Positions 31,441 to 34,470 of a stretch of 34,470 nt of DNA are shown in pieces (the first letter of the stretch is position 1; every line of letters starts with the position of its first letter). A model generated the notes under the pieces. It was not told where the DNA came from and searched no databases. It was given only the letters and a program-made list of their open reading frames with translations. Source of the stretch: Levilactobacillus parabrevis ATCC 53295 (GTDB lineage: Bacteria; Bacillota; Bacilli; Lactobacillales; Lactobacillaceae); NCBI RefSeq assembly GCF_001434055.1, contig NZ_AZCZ01000029.1:1-34470 (forward strand), read 5' to 3'. Made by a program: the position numbers and the translations under genes.

Positions 31441-31477
31441 TGCGTCACCCTCCTTTAATTACCAGAAATACTTAATA

Positions 31478-33469
31478 TTAGGCTAAAAATGCCGTGCGAT
31501 TCTGCAAGTAACTCATTTCGTCATAAATAATCTGTTCTTGCAAATCATCTGCCACAGCCGGCGACATTTCGCCGGAGGCCAGTTTGGCTTGAACCAATTC
31601 ATACTCCGTGTGAAACGCCGCCAAAAACAGTTGATAGACGATGGACGGATCAACCTCTGGCGCGTTGAGTTGCCGATAGCGTTCGTTGTAGTAGCGTTGA
31701 ACAACGTCAATCGCCGTACGATTTTCGACATTTTTTAACGCCGACAATTTTGCCGAAGCCGCCTGATTGCCGACTGCCTCAATGGGCCGGATGTCCTCGC
31801 CATGCTTCTCAAACCATTGCTGCCAATAAATCTGCTCCATCACCAAGGGCGACGTCATGAAGGTATCCTGGGCCTTCTGGATATCGTGATACATCTGTCC
31901 CATGTGCACGCCAAACCACAGACGCAAAATGAGATTCTTCCACCACCGCTGATCAATGGTGAAGCGACTGTATTTTAGAAAGCGCCGATAGTGGCTCCAC
32001 GCCTGCTCGGTAATCTTACCGTTATCATACAGTGCCTTTACAGCTTTCTCTTCTACCTGATCAGCCTGACGAAAAAACGACCGCTGCTGACGGCGACGAG
32101 GGGCTTGCTGCCATTGAAATTGCTGAAGCAACGCATCAATCACAATCTGACGTTCGCTCGGATGAGCCGTTTGGCCTTCCAAATCTTCAATCGCTGCCAA
32201 CCGCATCCGGTGGTGCCAAGCCATTATCGACTCTGTCTCCGTTGGTCCCGCTTTTAAAAGGTGTGGCAGGGCAAAGGTCGGTACTAACAGACTCAACAGA
32301 ATAACCACAGTCGCCGTAAAGATCAGCGACCCCCGGAGCGCAAAGGGTTGCCCCTTAATCAACAGCGGTAGTGAGAAAGCTAAGGCCAACGTAATTGTGC
32401 CGTTAGCCCCGCTCAACGCCATCAACCAACTGTCCGACCACCGGTGTTTGCTGGGTGCATACATCCAAACAAAGTACCGCGACCAGACTAGCCGCATCAC
32501 GAACTTCAGACTGTAGATGAAGATTCCCGCTAAGGTGAGTTGCCACCACAGGACTTGTTCATTTTGCCAAACGGCATGAAATACCCGCGGTAATGAAATC
32601 CCCAACAGCACAAAAACTAAGCTGGAGAGGATCCCATTAATAACCTCCCAAACGTTGGCGCTGACCATCTGCATGCGACTGGACGTCATACGCAAATGTT
32701 CCCGCTCGCCACCTTGGATCAGTCCAGCCGCGACGACCGCCAAGATGCCGGAAAATCCTATCCTATCCGCCACGTAATATAGGACAAACGGCGTCACCAA
32801 TTCGATGGTCACCAGGACCAACGGCGAGTTGTCTCCCCAACGAATCAACAGTTGGCGAACCCAGGCAATGGCTAATCCTAGCAGGGCACCGAGCAAAAGT
32901 CCACCCAAGAACTCTTTTCCAAAGTCCAGTAACGCGGTACCTAACGCAAATTTTCCGGATACATACGTCGCGATTGCGAGATCAAACGCCACAATGCCGG
33001 AAGCATCATTGAATAGCGATTCATTTTGGAGAATCGTTTGCGGAACTCGGTACTCCTCACTCTCTGGCGCAATCGCACTCACCGCGGATGCATCCGTTGG
33101 CGTCACCACCGCACAGAGCGCGAAGGCTAAGCTGAGTGGGAAAATTGGAAATAACCAGTGCACACCCGTCCCCACAACCAGTATCGTCAGGACAACCAAG
33201 ACGATTGCCAGCGAGAAAATATTCACAATTCCCCGGCCAACCCAGTAGCGTGAAACGTTTTTCGATTCGTTATACATAAGCGGGGCAATAATCGCGAACG
33301 TAAATACATCTGGACTGAACTGAAACCCGTGATACAGTGGGAAAAATGCAAATAATAACCCTAAACCAATGAGAAAAAAAGGTTGTGGTATTCGCGGACA
33401 GTGTTTCCCAAGGACATTGCCCCCCACAACCGCAATCAACAAAACCAATACTAAAAATACGGTTTCCAT
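31478..33469 (-). CDS. CPA1-family Na+/H+ antiporter with large C-terminal domain
   Basis: This 663-residue protein has a CPA1 membrane domain of about 12 helices (residues 1-400) and a cytosolic part of about 250 residues. Ion-path motifs are VVTPTDASAVSAI and NESLFNDASGIVAF, and LSGANGTITLALAFSLP is also typical. The long helical tail, with WQWQQ-type and basic segments, probably senses pH or ions or binds a partner. It exchanges Na+ or K+ for protons. ATG at 33469 lies 6 bases behind GGAGG. It has a leader of about 200 nt and shares its transcript with the small 43-residue protein. Confidence 0.9.
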   Translation of the reverse strand: METVFLVLVLLIAVVGGNVLGKHCPRIPQPFFLIGLGLLFAFFPLYHGFQFSPDVFTFAIIAPLMYNESKNVSRYWVGRGIVNIFSLAIVLVVLTILVVGTGVHWLFPIFPLSLAFALCAVVTPTDASAVSAIAPESEEYRVPQTILQNESLFNDASGIVAFDLAIATYVSGKFALGTALLDFGKEFLGGLLLGALLGLAIAWVRQLLIRWGDNSPLVLVTIELVTPFVLYYVADRIGFSGILAVVAAGLIQGGEREHLRMTSSRMQMVSANVWEVINGILSSLVFVLLGISLPRVFHAVWQNEQVLWWQLTLAGIFIYSLKFVMRLVWSRYFVWMYAPSKHRWSDSWLMALSGANGTITLALAFSLPLLIKGQPFALRGSLIFTATVVILLSLLVPTFALPHLLKAGPTETESIMAWHHRMRLAAIEDLEGQTAHPSERQIVIDALLQQFQWQQAPRRRQQRSFFRQADQVEEKAVKALYDNGKITEQAWSHYRRFLKYSRFTIDQRWWKNLILRLWFGVHMGQMYHDIQKAQDTFMTSPLVMEQIYWQQWFEKHGEDIRPIEAVGNQAASAKLSALKNVENRTAIDVVQRYYNERYRQLNAPEVDPSIVYQLFLAAFHTEYELVQAKLASGEMSPAVADDLQEQIIYDEMSYLQNRTAFLA

Positions 33470-33688
33470 CCGTAACCTCCATCCCGCTAATCAAATTAGA
33501 AAAGGTAAGCCGACACCCTCAGCGTCTAATCTTAATTTGACCGATGGCTACACACTTTTTACCACCATCGCCGGTTATTGCGCCCGCTACACTCCCTGAG
33601 TGCTATCATTGGCGGACGCTCAGCGCATTAAATCATTACGCCACACCAAAATTGATGTGACCATTCAACTTGTCTGCAGGTCATTATA
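33470..33688 (-). promoter_or_regulatory. Promoter and long leader of the second antiporter
   Basis: A minus-strand extended -10 box (TGC before TATAAT, 33683-33688) gives a start near 33676 and an untranslated leader of about 200 nt. The leader can form CGATGG/CCATCG and CTGAG/CTCAG hairpins plus AGCGTC/GACGCT long-range pairing. It matches no riboswitch class I can recognise. I see no gene in 33470-33788. Confidence 0.5.
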
Positions 33689-33788
33689 GCATCAAATAGA
33701 GAGCGGTTTCAGCTTAAATTTTCATTCATGGGTTACTGTGGCAACTATTTCAGATCCAATTGCTGATGCATCTGTCCATCAAAACTGC

Positions 33789-34470
33789 TTAATCCCAATC
33801 GTTATTATAATTGTATGTCTCATACGAATAGTCATCACCATCATCATTATCTTCATAATCCGAGTAGTCACTATTGGCAGTTAACTCAAAAGTCTTCTTA
33901 AAAGTATCGTTTGACTTAGGCCCCTTGGACCAGATAACCAATTGATCATCACCGGAAAATTCATACTCGTCAAAGTTACCTTCGACGCTAATTTTAAAAT
34001 AACCTGAGGCATCCGCTACCGTACTGGCTTCTTCGTCTCCACTAATAGAGACTTCCGCATTTGGAATCGTATAGCCACTCACAGATGAATCGAAAATATC
34101 GGGAGTTCCCGATAACTTGATAAAGTTACTAGGCTTATAATTCTCCAAGTACCCCTTGATATACAGAGCATCAGAACTGTCGACGTACCGTTTAGTACTC
34201 ATACTCAGCGATTTTACATTTGCATAGTGGTCCACTTCACGGAGCTTGTATTTAAACGTTAACGTCTTACTCCCAGCAAATTTGCGTTTTAAATGGACAG
34301 TGTAGCGTGATTTTGTCGAACCAGTGATATAAGAAATCTTGTAAGTCCGTTTGCCCGCGCGCAAAGATTTTTGATTAAAGTAGATATAATCTCCAGGAAC
34401 GTCGTCCATCTTCCACTGGTAGTTCCACTTTCCTTGTAATGCTTTGGGAGTGTCAAATTTTTTGTGTAAA
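33789..34470 (-). CDS. Surface protein with Ig-like domain, 5'-truncated by the window
   Basis: The minus-strand frame is open through the window end; upstream codons read LHKKFDTPKALQGKWNYQW. That fits the TPKALxGxW motif found near the mature N-terminus of many lactobacillus secreted proteins. The ATG at 34409 is internal. A beta-rich first part (about 130 residues, with RYTVHLKRKFAGSKTLTFKY) is followed by a bacterial Ig-like domain (IPNAEVSISGDEEASTVADA then SGYFKISV). The C-terminus is an Asp/Tyr/Asn-rich tail (YEDNDDGDDYSYETYNYNN). No anchor motif is visible. The function is unknown, probably cell-surface. Confidence 0.75.
   Translation of the reverse strand, partial: LHKKFDTPKALQGKWNYQWKMDDVPGDYIYFNQKSLRAGKRTYKISYITGSTKSRYTVHLKRKFAGSKTLTFKYKLREVDHYANVKSLSMSTKRYVDSSDALYIKGYLENYKPSNFIKLSGTPDIFDSSVSGYTIPNAEVSISGDEEASTVADASGYFKISVEGNFDEYEFSGDDQLVIWSKGPKSNDTFKKTFELTANSDYSDYEDNDDGDDYSYETYNYNNDWD
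34446..34468 (-). repeat. Right copy of the 23-bp inverted repeat
   Basis: It is the exact reverse complement of bases 1-23. It encodes HKKFDTP in the truncated surface protein; the left copy is read in a different frame. Confidence 0.85.

Noticed and set aside
33470-33688. Manganese (yybP-ykoY) riboswitch before the antiporter
   Set aside because: A GGGAGTGTAGC stretch is faintly similar, but the conserved loop sequences and pairing of that class are not found.
1-34470. CRISPR array, tRNA/rRNA genes, transposase genes, prophage
   Set aside because: No regularly spaced repeats, no tRNA cloverleaf, no transposase or phage structural frames were seen; the Mor-like proteins alone do not make a prophage.

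Overview
The window looks like chromosomal DNA from a lactic acid bacterium of the family Lactobacillaceae, probably a Levilactobacillus-like species. The reasons are a malolactic gene cluster (mleR, mleA, mleP), surface proteins with MucBP and DUF5776-type repeats, a T-box leader, AGGAGG ribosome binding sites, TTG/GTG starts and a CcpA cre site. Three copies of a 16-bp ParB site (parS), one perfect and two with a single change, suggest a chromosomal position not far from oriC. The genus is inferred from protein style only.

Layout. 1-5.2 kb: end of a mosaic surface protein, an MFS exporter, a secreted NlpC/P60 peptidase and a DUF2798 membrane protein. 5.3-9 kb: two tandem Mor-like DNA-binding proteins, a divergent WYL regulator, a secreted Amidase_3-like enzyme, and an atypical SDR next to the perfect parS site. 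9-12.1 kb: an AldA-like aldehyde dehydrogenase and a zinc alcohol dehydrogenase, each with its own promoter; a cre site overlaps the adh promoter and a Rex-like site lies before aldA. 12.3-15 kb: a YjbR protein, then a T-box leader (probably tRNA-Trp) controlling an OppA-type peptide-binding protein. 15.0-15.3 kb: a GC-rich non-coding element with long inverted arms. 15.4-19.5 kb: GtrA, CadD-like and LysE-like membrane proteins, an O-acetyltransferase, an unknown acidic protein and a HigBA-like toxin-antitoxin pair. 19.7-23.6 kb: mleR divergent from mleA and mleP.

23.6-31.3 kb is the most interesting part. Five minus-strand promoters share a TTGCCT -35 box, a 19-bp spacer containing a CCTTGAAGT-type dyad, and a -10 box. 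This is the geometry of MerR-family activator sites. They drive an NTF2-like protein, an NAD(P)-binding protein (followed by a decayed alcohol dehydrogenase remnant), a DHA2 drug exporter, a zinc alcohol dehydrogenase, and a second NAD(P)-binding protein whose operon carries a MerR regulator without cysteine. Together they look like a local, autoregulated regulon for carbonyl, electrophile or drug stress. A flavodoxin-like gene inside the cluster has a different 19-bp-spacer promoter.

31.3-34.5 kb: a CPA1 sodium/proton antiporter with a long leader, followed in the same transcript by a small 43-codon gene, and a truncated surface protein. A second CPA1 antiporter lies at 28.4-30.0 kb. The first and last 25 bases of the window carry an exact 23-bp inverted repeat, inside two surface-protein genes. 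It may be an assembly-edge effect or a recombination site.
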